A stretch of DNA of 64,000 nucleotides, from positions 186,001 to 250,000 of the forward strand of contig NZ_BNAU01000002.1 of assembly GCF_014653945.1 (NCBI RefSeq), written 5' to 3'. Positions 18,673 through 26,943 of this stretch are shown piece after piece. Every line of letters starts with the position of its first letter. Within the stretch, counting starts at the first letter, position 1. Under the pieces are notes generated by a model. It was not told the DNA's origin. It did not search any database and saw only the letters and a list, made by a program, of their open reading frames with translations. A program made the position numbers and the translations under genes. The DNA is from Amycolatopsis deserti (GTDB taxonomy: Bacteria > Actinomycetota > Actinomycetes > Mycobacteriales > Pseudonocardiaceae).

Positions 18673-18711
18673 AGGCCACCGCCGGGGCGCGGATCGCCCG
18701 GACGGTGGCCT
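18673..18711 (-). terminator. hairpin downstream of clgR
   Basis: AGGCCACCG (18673-18681) pairs with CGGTGGCCT (18703-18711), starting 27 bases after the clgR stop. It probably limits read-through into pspA, implying that pspA has its own promoter in 18483-18670. Confidence 0.6.
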
Positions 18712-18737
18712 CGTGTGGTTGTCTGCTCAGCTGGTGA

Positions 18738-19187
18738 TCAGGCGGCGACCATCTTCGGCGCGCGGATGGTGGTGCGCAGCGACGGCCCGACCCGCTGGCC
18801 GGAGACCCGCAGGTCCGGCAGGTCGTTGCCGATCATGCCGTCGATGAGGCGGCCACCTTCGAGCCGGCCCGTCGCGGCGGGCGACTCGCCCGTCTTGCGC
18901 GCGCGGCCCTCGCCCTCGGCGGTCTCGGCCATCGTGGGCACGTCCACGCTCTCCAGCGCCGAGATGTCGGCGGCGACGTTGCTCAGCAGCTCGGCGAGCG
19001 GCAGCTCGAGCGCCTCGCAGATGGACGCCAGCAGCTCGCTGGACGCCTCCTTCTGCCCGCGCTCCACCTCGGACAGGTAGCCGAGGCTGACCTTGGCGGC
19101 GCGGGAGATGTCGCGCAACGTGCGACGCTTGTTGGTGCGGGCATGCCGGAGCCGGTCGCCGATCGCCTCGCGCAGGAGCACGGTCAT
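18738..19187 (-). CDS. clgR: XRE-family regulator ClgR
   Basis: This 149-residue DNA-binding activator has an N-terminal helix-turn-helix: [20 protein letters not shown], then [20 protein letters not shown] with [18 protein letters not shown]. The sequence and position next to pspA match ClgR, which in Actinobacteria activates clp protease genes and the psp operon. A site closely matching the published ClgR box lies in its own promoter, so autoregulation is likely. The C-terminal Ala/Gly-rich tail resembles the degradation-prone ClgR tail. Initiation at the ATG at 19187 fits homolog length. Confidence 0.9.
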   Translation of the reverse strand: MTVLLREAIGDRLRHARTNKRRTLRDISRAAKVSLGYLSEVERGQKEASSELLASICEALELPLAELLSNVAADISALESVDVPTMAETAEGEGRARKTGESPAATGRLEGGRLIDGMIGNDLPDLRVSGQRVGPSLRTTIRAPKMVAA

Positions 19188-19259
19188 CGCGCGCCTCCCT
19201 TCCTGATACCGACCACGTTACCCAGTTCGAGCGCCTCCTCGCAGCGATTGACACGGGGG

Positions 19260-19275
19260 TACGCCCAGGGCGAAC
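19260..19275. promoter_or_regulatory. candidate ClgR binding site
   Basis: TACGCCCAGGGCGAAC fits the described ClgR consensus (W CGC Y N A N R GCG WWS) at every core position. It lies between cinA and clgR, 72 bases upstream of the clgR start, where an autoactivation site would be expected. Confidence 0.55.
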
Positions 19276-19282
19276 GCCCCGA

Positions 19283-19747
19283 TCAAGTGAGATGTTCCCC
19301 CAGCAGGTCCAGCGCGGCCGTCACCGAGGCCCGCCGCACGGCGGCCCGGTCGCCCTCGAACCAGTGCGTCCGCACCTCCCGGCCGCCCGGCCCGGCCAGG
19401 CCGATGTGCACGGTGCCGGGTGCGACGCCGTCCTGCGGGTCCGGCCCGGCCACCCCGGTCAGGCCCAGGCCCCAGTCGGCCCCGCAGCGCTCCCGCGCGC
19501 CCTCCGCGAGCTGCGCCGCGACCTCCGGGTGCACCGCGCCGTGCGCGGCCAGCAGCGCCGGGTCGACGCCCGCGAGCTTCGCCTTGAGGTCGGTGGCGTA
19601 GACCACGAGGCCGCCGCGCACGACCGCGCTGGAGCCGGGCACCTCGGTCAGGGTCGCGGTGACCAGGCCGGCGGTCAGCGACTCCGCCGCGGCCACGGTC
19701 TGCCGCAGGCGCAGCAGCGCGGCCACCACCGGGCGCGCCGAGGTCAT
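19283..19747 (-). CDS. CinA C-terminal-type nicotinamide-nucleotide amidase
   Basis: This 154-residue protein has the CinA/PncC amidase signature: TVAAAESLTAGLVTATLTEV near the N-terminus, GGLVVYATDLKAKLAGV, and GLTGVAGPDPQDG. The family deamidates NMN to nicotinic acid mononucleotide, or acts on pyridine nucleotide breakdown products. The N-terminal molybdopterin-binding domain of full-length CinA is absent. The ATG overlaps the pgsA stop (ATGA at 19744-19747), so it is co-translated with pgsA and rimO. Confidence 0.87.
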   Translation of the reverse strand: MTSARPVVAALLRLRQTVAAAESLTAGLVTATLTEVPGSSAVVRGGLVVYATDLKAKLAGVDPALLAAHGAVHPEVAAQLAEGARERCGADWGLGLTGVAGPDPQDGVAPGTVHIGLAGPGGREVRTHWFEGDRAAVRRASVTAALDLLGEHLT

Positions 19748-20373
19748 GCCCGGGCCGCCGCGCGCAGCCGCACCGCGCGCACCACGTAGTCCGCGCCGGT
19801 GACGACGGTGAGCACCACCGCCAGGCCCATCAGCGCCCACTGCACCGGCAGCGCGCCGTCCGGCAGCGGCAGCAGGTAGGTCACGATCGCCAGGATCTGG
19901 GTCATCGTCTTGGCCTTGCCGCCGCGGCTGGCCGGGATGACGCCGTGCCGGATGACCCAGAACCGCAGCAGGGTCACGCCGATCTCACGGACGGCGATCA
20001 CGATGGTCACCCACCAGGGCAGCTCACCGAGCAGGCTCAGGCCCACCAGCGCGGCGCCGATCAGCGCCTTGTCGGCGATCGGGTCGGCGATCTTGCCGAA
20101 GTCGGTGATCAGCCCGTAGCGGCGCGCGACCCAGCCGTCCACCTGGTCGGTCAGCGACGCGATGGCGAACAGCACGGTCGCGCCGATCCGCCACCCGGTG
20201 TCCTCGCCGCCGCCGGCGAACAGCGCCAGCACGAACAGCGGGACCAGGACCAGCCGGGACAGCGTGAGCAGGTTCGCGACGTTGAGTGTGGGCACCGGGG
20301 TCGGCTCGGGCTCGCGGTGCGGCGGGCGGGCCTCCCCGCCCGCCTGGGCCGACTCCTCCGCCGCGGCGCTCAT
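19744..20373 (-). CDS. pgsA: CDP-diacylglycerol-glycerol-3-phosphate phosphatidyltransferase
   Basis: This 209-residue membrane enzyme of the CDP-alcohol phosphatidyltransferase family makes phosphatidylglycerol phosphate. The full catalytic signature is present: Asp76, Asp79-Gly80, Ala83-Arg84, Gly93, Asp97 and Asp101 (segment from [13 protein letters not shown] to ADPIADKAL). Several hydrophobic helices follow. An acidic/Pro-rich N-terminal tail precedes the first helix. The ATG overlaps the rimO stop and its stop overlaps the next start, so rimO, pgsA and cinA are tightly coupled. In mycobacteria a pgsA gene (pgsA3) sits at this same place near clgR. Confidence 0.92.
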   Translation of the reverse strand: MSAAAEESAQAGGEARPPHREPEPTPVPTLNVANLLTLSRLVLVPLFVLALFAGGGEDTGWRIGATVLFAIASLTDQVDGWVARRYGLITDFGKIADPIADKALIGAALVGLSLLGELPWWVTIVIAVREIGVTLLRFWVIRHGVIPASRGGKAKTMTQILAIVTYLLPLPDGALPVQWALMGLAVVLTVVTGADYVVRAVRLRAAARA

Positions 20374-21791
20374 CTGCCGGCGTCCGGCTCGACGAGCAGG
20401 TCGACGCCCTCGGAGCCGACGACCCGGCAGCGCACCATCTGGCCGACCTCGAGCCCCTCGCCGCCGAGCACCACGCAGGCGCCGTCGACCTCGGGGGCCT
20501 GGTGCGCGGCGCGGCCGGACACCTCCTCGGCGTCGGCCTCCTCGACCAGCACGTCGACGATCTCGCCGACGCGGTCCTCGGCGCGCTGCGCGGTCAGCTC
20601 CTCGACCAGCGCGGACACCCGCGCGACGCGCTCGGCGACCACCTCCGGGTCGATCTTGCCGTCGTAGGTCTCGGCCTCGGTGCCGTCCTCGTCGGAGTAG
20701 CCGAACACGCCGACCGCGTCCAGGCCGGCCTCGGTGAGGAAGTGCTCCAGCTCGGCGACGTCGTCCTCGGTCTCCCCGGGGAAGCCGACGATCACGTTGC
20801 TGCGGATGCCGGCCTGCGGCGCGTACTCGCGGATCTGCTGGATCAGCGCGAGGAAGGACTTGGTGGAGCCGAACCGGCGCATCCGGCGCAGCACGGTCTC
20901 GCTGGAGTGCTGGAAGGACATGTCGAAGTAGGGCGCCACGCCCGGGGTGGTCGCGATGGCGCGGACCAGGTCCGGGCGCGTCTCGGCCGGCTGCAGGTAG
21001 GACACGCGGACCCGCTCGATGCCCTCGATGACGGCCAGGCGCGGCAGCAGCCGCTCCAGGGCGCGGGTGCCGCCCAGGTCACGGCCCAGGTCCTTGCCGT
21101 AGGAGGTGGAGTTCTCGCTGACCAGGAACAGCTCCTTGACGCCCTGGCCGGCCAGCCACGCGGCCTCGGCGACGATCTCGTCCGGGTGGCGGGAGACGAA
21201 CGAGCCGCGGAAGGACGGGATCGCGCAGAACGAGCAGCGGCGGTCGCAGCCGGAGGCGATCTTCAGCGCCGCCACCGGCGAGTCGGACAGCCGGCTGCGC
21301 AGCACCCGCGGGCCCCAGCCGTGGCCGGGGATGGAGACGTCCTCGGTGGCCGCGGCGCGCTCGACCGGGGTGATCGGGAGCAGCTTGCGGCGGTCGCCCG
21401 GGGTGTGCGAGGCGATGGTGCGCCCGGCCGCGACGTCGTCCAGGCGGGCGGCGAGGTCGTTGTAGTGGTCGAAGCCGAGGACCGCGTGGGCCTCCGGCAG
21501 GCTCTCGGCCAGCTCGGCGCCGTAGCGCTCGGCCATGCAGCCGACCGCGACGACCTTCGCGCCGGTGTCGGCGGCGGCCAGCAGCGTGTCGACCGAGTCC
21601 TTCTTCGCCGACTCCACGAACCCGCAGGTGTTCACGACGATCACGTCGCTGCCCTCGGGGTCGTCGGCCAGCTGCCAACCCCCTTCGGCGAGCCGGCCGG
21701 CCAGCTCCTCGGAGTCCACCTCGTTGCGGGCGCAGCCCAGGGTCAGCAGGGAGACACGACGGCCGGAGGACTCGGTGGCGGCAGAAGACAC
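20370..21791 (-). CDS. rimO: ribosomal protein S12 methylthiotransferase RimO
   Basis: This 473-residue radical-SAM enzyme adds a methylthio group to an Asp of ribosomal protein S12. The MTTase domain has its three cluster cysteines at 20, 56 and 85 ([20 protein letters not shown]). The radical SAM triad is in [16 protein letters not shown] (Cys182, Cys186, Cys189). A TRAM domain ends the protein. The GTG start follows a TACCCT -10 box by seven bases, hence is probably leaderless, and divergent from argA. The gene heads the rimO-pgsA-cinA operon. Confidence 0.95.
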   Translation of the reverse strand: MSSAATESSGRRVSLLTLGCARNEVDSEELAGRLAEGGWQLADDPEGSDVIVVNTCGFVESAKKDSVDTLLAAADTGAKVVAVGCMAERYGAELAESLPEAHAVLGFDHYNDLAARLDDVAAGRTIASHTPGDRRKLLPITPVERAAATEDVSIPGHGWGPRVLRSRLSDSPVAALKIASGCDRRCSFCAIPSFRGSFVSRHPDEIVAEAAWLAGQGVKELFLVSENSTSYGKDLGRDLGGTRALERLLPRLAVIEGIERVRVSYLQPAETRPDLVRAIATTPGVAPYFDMSFQHSSETVLRRMRRFGSTKSFLALIQQIREYAPQAGIRSNVIVGFPGETEDDVAELEHFLTEAGLDAVGVFGYSDEDGTEAETYDGKIDPEVVAERVARVSALVEELTAQRAEDRVGEIVDVLVEEADAEEVSGRAAHQAPEVDGACVVLGGEGLEVGQMVRCRVVGSEGVDLLVEPDAGR

Positions 21792-21871
21792 GACACTCAG
21801 GGTAGCTGGCGCGCGCGGGCGTGGCCGAACCCACCGCGACAGGCCCGCCCCCGCCCCGATACGGTCGATCG

Positions 21872-22384
21872 GTGCACGGTGATCCTTCCAGTTCCGTCGA
21901 GATCCGGCGGGCCCGGATCTCGGACGTCCGCAAGATCAAGGCGTTGGTGGACGCGGACGCGGGGCGCGTGCTCCTGGAGAAGGAGCTCGTCACCCTGTAC
22001 GAGGACATGCAGGAGTTCTGGGTCGCGGACCGGGACGGGGAAATCCTGGGCTGCGGCGCGCTGCACGTGCTGTGGGAGGACATGGCCGAGATCCGCACGG
22101 TCGCGGTCGACAAGCGGATGCGCGGGCAGGGCATCGGGCACCGGCTGGTCGCGCAGCTGATCACGCTGGCGCGGGAACTGGGGCTGCGGCGGATCTTCGT
22201 GCTCACCTTCGAGACGAGCTTCTTCGCGCGGCACGGCTTCACCGAGATCGACGGCACGCCGGTGCCGAGCTCGGTGTACGAGGAGATGCGCCGCTCGGTC
22301 GACCCGGGCGTGGCCGAGTTCCTCGAACTCCCCTACGCGAAGCCGAACACGCTCGGCAACACCCGGATGCTCCTGGAGTTGTAG
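21872..22384 (+). CDS. argA: amino-acid N-acetyltransferase (ArgA-like GNAT)
   Basis: This 170-residue GNAT starts at the GTG at 21872, six bases after a TACGGT -10 box. The acetyl-CoA site is seen in [20 protein letters not shown], and the [11 protein letters not shown] segment is conserved. It matches the short actinobacterial N-acetylglutamate synthase (Rv2747 type), which performs the first step of arginine synthesis, and it holds the same place between pgsA/rimO and ftsK. A longer in-frame ATG at 21821 would overlap the divergent promoter. Function is inferred from sequence type and synteny. Confidence 0.8.
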   Translation: MHGDPSSSVEIRRARISDVRKIKALVDADAGRVLLEKELVTLYEDMQEFWVADRDGEILGCGALHVLWEDMAEIRTVAVDKRMRGQGIGHRLVAQLITLARELGLRRIFVLTFETSFFARHGFTEIDGTPVPSSVYEEMRRSVDPGVAEFLELPYAKPNTLGNTRMLLEL

Positions 22385-22517
22385 GCGCTGCACCCAGTTG
22401 TATGCGTTGGGCCCGCCGGGTGAAGTTCGCCCGGTGTCCACCGTTCGGGCCTGGTGGCCGTCACCCGGTGGCCGGAAGCTGATCACGCCTGTCCGTTGAT
22501 CAGCGAGGAGTCCCCCG

Positions 22518-22943
22518 ATGCGCGTCGCCGCCCGTCGTCTGCTGTCCACGGCCGCACTGGCCACCGCCCTGGTCGCCGGGACCGGCACCGCGCAGGCCGT
22601 CGACATCGGGGCGGTGACCGACACCTACCTGTTCGACACGTCGCTGAGCCGGTTCGAGCAGATCCGCGCGGACCGGCCGTACGCGGCGAAGCTGGACTGG
22701 TCGTCGGACACCTGCTCGTGGTCGCCGGACAAGCCGCTCGGGTTCGACTTCTCCCCCGCGTGCCACCGCCACGACTTCGGGTACCGCAACTACAAGCGGC
22801 AGGACCGGTTCACCAGCACCAACCGCAAGCGCATCGACGACAACTTCTACCGCGACCTGAAGACCATCTGCCACGGCGACTGGCGCTGCAACGGCACGGC
22901 CTGGACCTACTACCAGGCGGTCCGCCGGTTCGGCGGCTCCTAG
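22518..22943 (+). CDS. secreted prokaryotic phospholipase A2
   Basis: This 141-residue protein has a Sec signal peptide (residues 1-27, ending AQA). The catalytic block of bacterial PLA2 is ACHRHDFGYRNY, with His85 and Asp86; an upstream Asp64 in SSDTCSW fits the calcium site. Four cysteines (66, 82, 118, 124) are arranged for two disulfides, as in the Streptomyces enzyme. It would release fatty acids from phospholipids outside the cell. It lies alone between argA and ftsK, and its TAG overlaps the ftsK stop codon in a shared CTAG. A GAGGAG ribosome site precedes the ATG. Confidence 0.88.
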   Translation: MRVAARRLLSTAALATALVAGTGTAQAVDIGAVTDTYLFDTSLSRFEQIRADRPYAAKLDWSSDTCSWSPDKPLGFDFSPACHRHDFGYRNYKRQDRFTSTNRKRIDDNFYRDLKTICHGDWRCNGTAWTYYQAVRRFGGS

Positions 22944-25420
22944 TCCTCGCCGTCGTCGTCGGGTACCGAGCCGCCGCGGATGAGCATCAGCGTGCCTTCC
23001 AGGTCCTCGGGCTTGACGAGCACGTCGCGGGCCTTCGAGCCCTCCGACGGGCCCACCACGCCGCGCGTCTCCAGCAGGTCCATCAGCCGGCCGGCCTTGG
23101 CGAACCCGACCCGCAGCTTGCGCTGCAGCATCGACGTCGACCCGAACTGCGAGGTGATGATCAGCTCCGCGGCCTGCAGCAGGACGTCCAGGTCGTCGCC
23201 GATGTCCGGGTCGATCTCCTTCTTCTCGCCGGCCTTCGCGGCGGTGACGCCCTCCTGGTACTCCGGCTGCGCCTGCTCCTTCGTGAAGTTGACGATCGCG
23301 GAAATCTCGTCGTCGCCGACATAGGCGCCCTGGATCCGGACCGGTTTGCCCGCGCCCATCGGCAGGTACAGGCCGTCGCCCATGCCGATCAGCTTCTCGG
23401 CGCCCGGCTGGTCCAGGATGACCCGCGAGTCGGTCAGCGACGACGTCGCGAACGCCAGCCGCGACGGCACGTTCGTCTTGATCAGGCCGGTCACCACGTC
23501 CACCGACGGCCGCTGCGTGGCCAGCACCAGGTGGATCCCCGCGGCGCGGGCCTTCTGGGTGATCCGGACGATCGCGTCCTCGACGTCGCGCGGCGCGGTC
23601 ATCATCAGGTCGGCCAGCTCGTCGACGATCGCCATGATGTAGGGGTAGGGGCGGTACACGCGCTCGCTGCCCGGCGGCGCCGTGATCTCCCCGGACTTCA
23701 CCTTGCGGTTGAAGTCGTCGATGTGGCGCACCCGGTTGGCCTGCATGTCCTGGTAGCGCTGCTCCATCTCCTCCACCAGCCAGGCCAGCGCCGCGGCGGC
23801 CTTCTTCGGCTGGGTGATGATGGGCGTGATCAGGTGCGGGATGCCCTCGTACGGCGTCAGCTCGACCATCTTCGGGTCGATCAGGATCATCCGCACCTCG
23901 TCCGGCGTGGCCCGCGACAGCAGCGACACCAGCATCGAGTTGACGAAGCTCGACTTTCCGGAACCGGTGGACCCGGCGACCAGCAGGTGCGGCATCTTCG
24001 TCAGGTTCGCGGTGACGAAGTGGCCCTCGATGTCCTTGCCCAGCCCGATCACCATCGGGTGGCTGTCCTTGGCCGCGGTCGAGGACCGCAGCACGTCGCC
24101 GAGGCGCACCATCTCGCGGTCGGAGTTGGGCACCTCGATGCCGACCGCCGACTTGCCGGGGATCGGCGCGAGCAGGCGCACGTTGTCGGTGGCCACCGCG
24201 TAGGCGATGTTCTTGGTCAGCGCGGTGATCTTCTCGACCTTCACACCGGGACCCAGCTCGACCTCGTACCGGGTCACCGTCGGGCCGCGGGTGAAGCCGG
24301 TGACCTGCGCGTCGACGTTGAACTGCTCCAGCACGCCGGTGATCGCCTCGATCATGGCGTCGTTGGCCTTGCTGCGGGTCTTCGGCGCGTCGCCCAGCTG
24401 CAGCAGGTCGGCGGGCGGCAGCTCGTAGTCGCCCTCGACGGTGCGGGTGACCGACATGACCGGCTCTTGCTTCTTGGGCTTCTTCTCCGGTACCTCGGCC
24501 GGCACCGGCTTCGGCGGCCGCACCGAGGTGGGCGCCTCGGCCAGCGCGGACTCGATGTCCAGCTGGTCCGGATCCGCGCCGGTGGCCTGGCGGCGGCGCG
24601 AGGGCTTGCGCAGCCGGACCGCCTTCGGGTCGGCCTCGGTGACCTCGTCGGTCTTCTCGGCGCGCGCCTCGCGCTGCGCCTCCTCCTCGGCGAGCTCCTC
24701 GGGGTCGAGGCCCCAGGTGCGGACCAGGTGCGGGATGTCGCGGATGCGGGTGCCGGTGAACACGAGCAGGCCGAACGCCAGCGCGAGGAACAGCAGCGGC
24801 ACCGCGACCCACGCCGTCAGCCCCTGCGCGAGCAGGTCGCCGGAGAGGTAGCCGAGGACGCCACCGGCGTAGCGCTGGTTCTCGGTGTCGTGCGGGCGGC
24901 CGTTGAACAGGTGCAGCAGACCCAGCAGCGCGAACACGCCCAGCACGGTGCCGATGACCATGCGCGGGCGGATCTCCGGTTGCGGCTCGGTGCGCATCAG
25001 CGTCACGGCGGTGACCACGAGCACGAGCGGCAGGGTGACCGCGCCGGCGCCGAAGATCGTGCGGGTGCCCAGCTCGACGTAGCCGCCGACCGGCCCGGCC
25101 GCGCGCCACCACACCCCGGCGGCGATGATCACGGCCAGTGCGATGAACCCCAGCGCGAGCCCGTCCCGGCGGTGCTCGGGCTCCAGCTCACGGCCGCGGC
25201 CGACGGTGCGCACCAGGCTGCCCAGCCCCTTGGCCAACAGGCTCCAGCCGCCGCGGACGGCCTTGCTGAACGTCCCGGCCTTCTTCTTCGGCGCGGGCTT
25301 GCGGGCGCGCGAGGCCGCGGGCCGCGACTTGGCCGCGCCGCGCGTGCTCCTGCGTGCGGTGCCGCCCTTGCCGCCGGTCCGTTTCGTGCCGCTGCTCCTC
25401 GTCGCCGCCCCGCTAGCCAT
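22940..25420 (-). CDS. ftsK: DNA translocase FtsK/SpoIIIE
   Basis: This 826-residue septal DNA pump clears and sorts chromosome ends at division. The N-terminus is Lys/Arg/Ala-rich, followed by about four transmembrane helices (residues 85-215). After a charged linker comes the alpha domain and the RecA-like motor with Walker A GSTGSGKSS (near 487) and Walker B ILIDPKMVEL. The C-terminal winged-helix gamma domain reads STSMLQRKLRVGFAKAGRLM. A TACCGT -10 box lies seven bases before the ATG. The stop is shared with the convergent phospholipase gene (CTAG). Confidence 0.96.
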   Translation of the reverse strand: MASGAATRSSGTKRTGGKGGTARRSTRGAAKSRPAASRARKPAPKKKAGTFSKAVRGGWSLLAKGLGSLVRTVGRGRELEPEHRRDGLALGFIALAVIIAAGVWWRAAGPVGGYVELGTRTIFGAGAVTLPLVLVVTAVTLMRTEPQPEIRPRMVIGTVLGVFALLGLLHLFNGRPHDTENQRYAGGVLGYLSGDLLAQGLTAWVAVPLLFLALAFGLLVFTGTRIRDIPHLVRTWGLDPEELAEEEAQREARAEKTDEVTEADPKAVRLRKPSRRRQATGADPDQLDIESALAEAPTSVRPPKPVPAEVPEKKPKKQEPVMSVTRTVEGDYELPPADLLQLGDAPKTRSKANDAMIEAITGVLEQFNVDAQVTGFTRGPTVTRYEVELGPGVKVEKITALTKNIAYAVATDNVRLLAPIPGKSAVGIEVPNSDREMVRLGDVLRSSTAAKDSHPMVIGLGKDIEGHFVTANLTKMPHLLVAGSTGSGKSSFVNSMLVSLLSRATPDEVRMILIDPKMVELTPYEGIPHLITPIITQPKKAAAALAWLVEEMEQRYQDMQANRVRHIDDFNRKVKSGEITAPPGSERVYRPYPYIMAIVDELADLMMTAPRDVEDAIVRITQKARAAGIHLVLATQRPSVDVVTGLIKTNVPSRLAFATSSLTDSRVILDQPGAEKLIGMGDGLYLPMGAGKPVRIQGAYVGDDEISAIVNFTKEQAQPEYQEGVTAAKAGEKKEIDPDIGDDLDVLLQAAELIITSQFGSTSMLQRKLRVGFAKAGRLMDLLETRGVVGPSEGSKARDVLVKPEDLEGTLMLIRGGSVPDDDGED

Positions 25421-25528
25421 GTCCTCTACGGTAACCGCCTGGCCCCAGCAACCCCAGGTGCCACACTCGGCACAGCGGGAACTTCGCCGTCACCGGCGGA
25501 CCTTGATCCGCCATTTCGGTGATCTGCC

Positions 25529-26350
25529 ATGCTGACGACCATGTTCGCGCTGCACTCCGACGACACCGGGCAGACACGCCGCAGGCCACCGGCGGTCTGG
25601 CGGACCATGACCCGTCTGGACCAGGGGCTCGTCGCGCTGACCGGGCGACTGCGGATCACCGGCCGGATCGCGCCGGAGCTGCGCGGACGGCCGTTCCTGA
25701 TGGCCGCCAACCACATCGGCGTGTTCGACCCGTTCGTGCTGATCGCCGCGTGCCGGAAGATCGGCATCTCGCCGCGGTTCATGCTGGCCGGCGGGATCCT
25801 GGACGCGCCGGTGATCGGGCCCGCGCTGAAGGTCAGCGGGCACATGCGCGTCGACCGCGGCAAGGCGAGCGCGCTGGAGCAGTTCGCGCAGGCCGTGCGG
25901 GAGATGCGGACCACCCCGAGCCCGGTCATCGTCTACCCGGAGGGCCGCATCAGCCACGACCCGGGCCTGTGGCCGGAGCGCGGCAAGACCGGCGCCGCCC
26001 GGCTCGCGATCGCCGCCGGCGTGCCGGTGGTGCCGATCAGCCAGTGGGGCGCGCACGAGGCCGTGTACTGGGGCACCGAGCGCGTCGAGGGGCCCGCGGA
26101 CCTGCTGCCGCTGGCCCGGTCCGGCCTGACGGCCCCGCTGCGGCGCCCGACGTACCGGGTGCACTTCGGCGAGCCGGTGGACCTGAGCGACATCGAGCCG
26201 GCCCGCCCGGGCGCCGGGGTGCGCGCGCACGCGAAGATCATGCGCGCGATCACCGCCGGGCTGGTCCCGCTGCGCCGCGACGAGCCGGACGTGCCGAAGT
26301 TCCACGACCCGACGCGGCCCACCGACACCGTCAGCCCGTGGCGGCCGTGA
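25529..26350 (+). CDS. 1-acyl-sn-glycerol-3-phosphate acyltransferase (PlsC family)
   Basis: This 273-residue enzyme has the acyltransferase motif I, NHIGVFD (His62, Asp67), motif II around FMLAGG, and motif III VYPEGRIS (Glu138, Gly139). A final VVPISQWG segment follows. It would acylate lysophosphatidic acid or a related lysolipid at the membrane. The gene is divergent from ftsK, and its stop overlaps the next ATG by one base (TGATG), which implies translational coupling to the chorismate mutase-like gene. It starts at 25529; a Met at residue 5 is an alternative. Confidence 0.88.
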   Translation: MLTTMFALHSDDTGQTRRRPPAVWRTMTRLDQGLVALTGRLRITGRIAPELRGRPFLMAANHIGVFDPFVLIAACRKIGISPRFMLAGGILDAPVIGPALKVSGHMRVDRGKASALEQFAQAVREMRTTPSPVIVYPEGRISHDPGLWPERGKTGAARLAIAAGVPVVPISQWGAHEAVYWGTERVEGPADLLPLARSGLTAPLRRPTYRVHFGEPVDLSDIEPARPGAGVRAHAKIMRAITAGLVPLRRDEPDVPKFHDPTRPTDTVSPWRP

Positions 26351-26655
26351 TGGCGGACGAGCCGAAGTCGCTGGCGGAGGTCCGCGCCCGCATCGACGCC
26401 CTCGACACCGAGCTGATCCGGCTGCTGGCCGCACGCCAGTCACTGGTGCGGTCGGCGGCCGCGTTCAAGACCGACGAGCAGGCGGTGCGCGCGCCCGGGC
26501 GGGTGGAGCAGGTGATCGCGTCGGTCCGGGAGCGGGCCGCCGCCGCGGGACTGGCACCTGAGGTCGCGGAGCCGGTGTGGCGCGCGATGATCGGCGCCTT
26601 CATCGACCTGGAGATGAGCGAGCACGCCCGGCTCGGGAGCGATCAGCGGCGGTAG
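26350..26655 (+). CDS. chorismate mutase / isochorismate pyruvate-lyase-like AroQ protein
   Basis: This 101-residue all-helical protein has the AroQ layout: ARIDALDTELIRLLAARQSL in helix 1, then AAFKTDEQAVRAPGRVEQVI, then the final helix VWRAMIGAFIDLEM. The FK...APxRV segment resembles PchB, an isochorismate pyruvate lyase, more than classic secreted mutases. It may convert chorismate to prephenate, or isochorismate to salicylate; I cannot decide which. It is coupled to the acyltransferase gene. The last codons and the stop (CAG CGG CGG TAG) lie inside a 36-base direct repeat. Confidence 0.8.
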   Translation: MADEPKSLAEVRARIDALDTELIRLLAARQSLVRSAAAFKTDEQAVRAPGRVEQVIASVRERAAAAGLAPEVAEPVWRAMIGAFIDLEMSEHARLGSDQRR

Positions 26656-26943
26656 GCCGCCCCCGGGTGGTTCGCCGCCGGTGGTTCGCCGCCAGGGGGG
26701 GCCGCGAGGCGTGGGCCGAGGCTTCGCCGCGAGGCGTGGCCCGGGTTCGCCGCGAGGCGTGGGCCGCCGACTGCCCGCCTTCGGCGGTCGCCCGCCGCAC
26801 CGAGCCCACAGCGCCGGCCTCACCGCCGGTAAGCCACCCCGGGCGGCCCGCCGCCAGCCGCAGGCGGCCGCACCGCCGACCTGCCCGGCCCCGGCGGCCC
26901 TCCCCCGCAGCGGCGGTAGGCCGCCCCCGGGTGGTTCGCCGCC
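26644..26943. repeat. GC-rich repeat patch with an exact 36-base direct repeat
   Basis: A 36-base unit (26644-26679) recurs exactly at 26908-26943; it begins CAGCGGCGGTAGG and ends GGTTCGCCGCC. Part of it (GTGGTTCGCCGCCAGG) occurs again at 26681-26696. A degenerate copy lies near 26822-26856. Between the copies are three tandem copies of GCCGCGAGGCGTGG at 26701, 26726 and 26749. The left copy includes the stop of the mutase-like gene and the right copy is inside the 3' end of the convergent monooxygenase gene. Confidence 0.8.
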
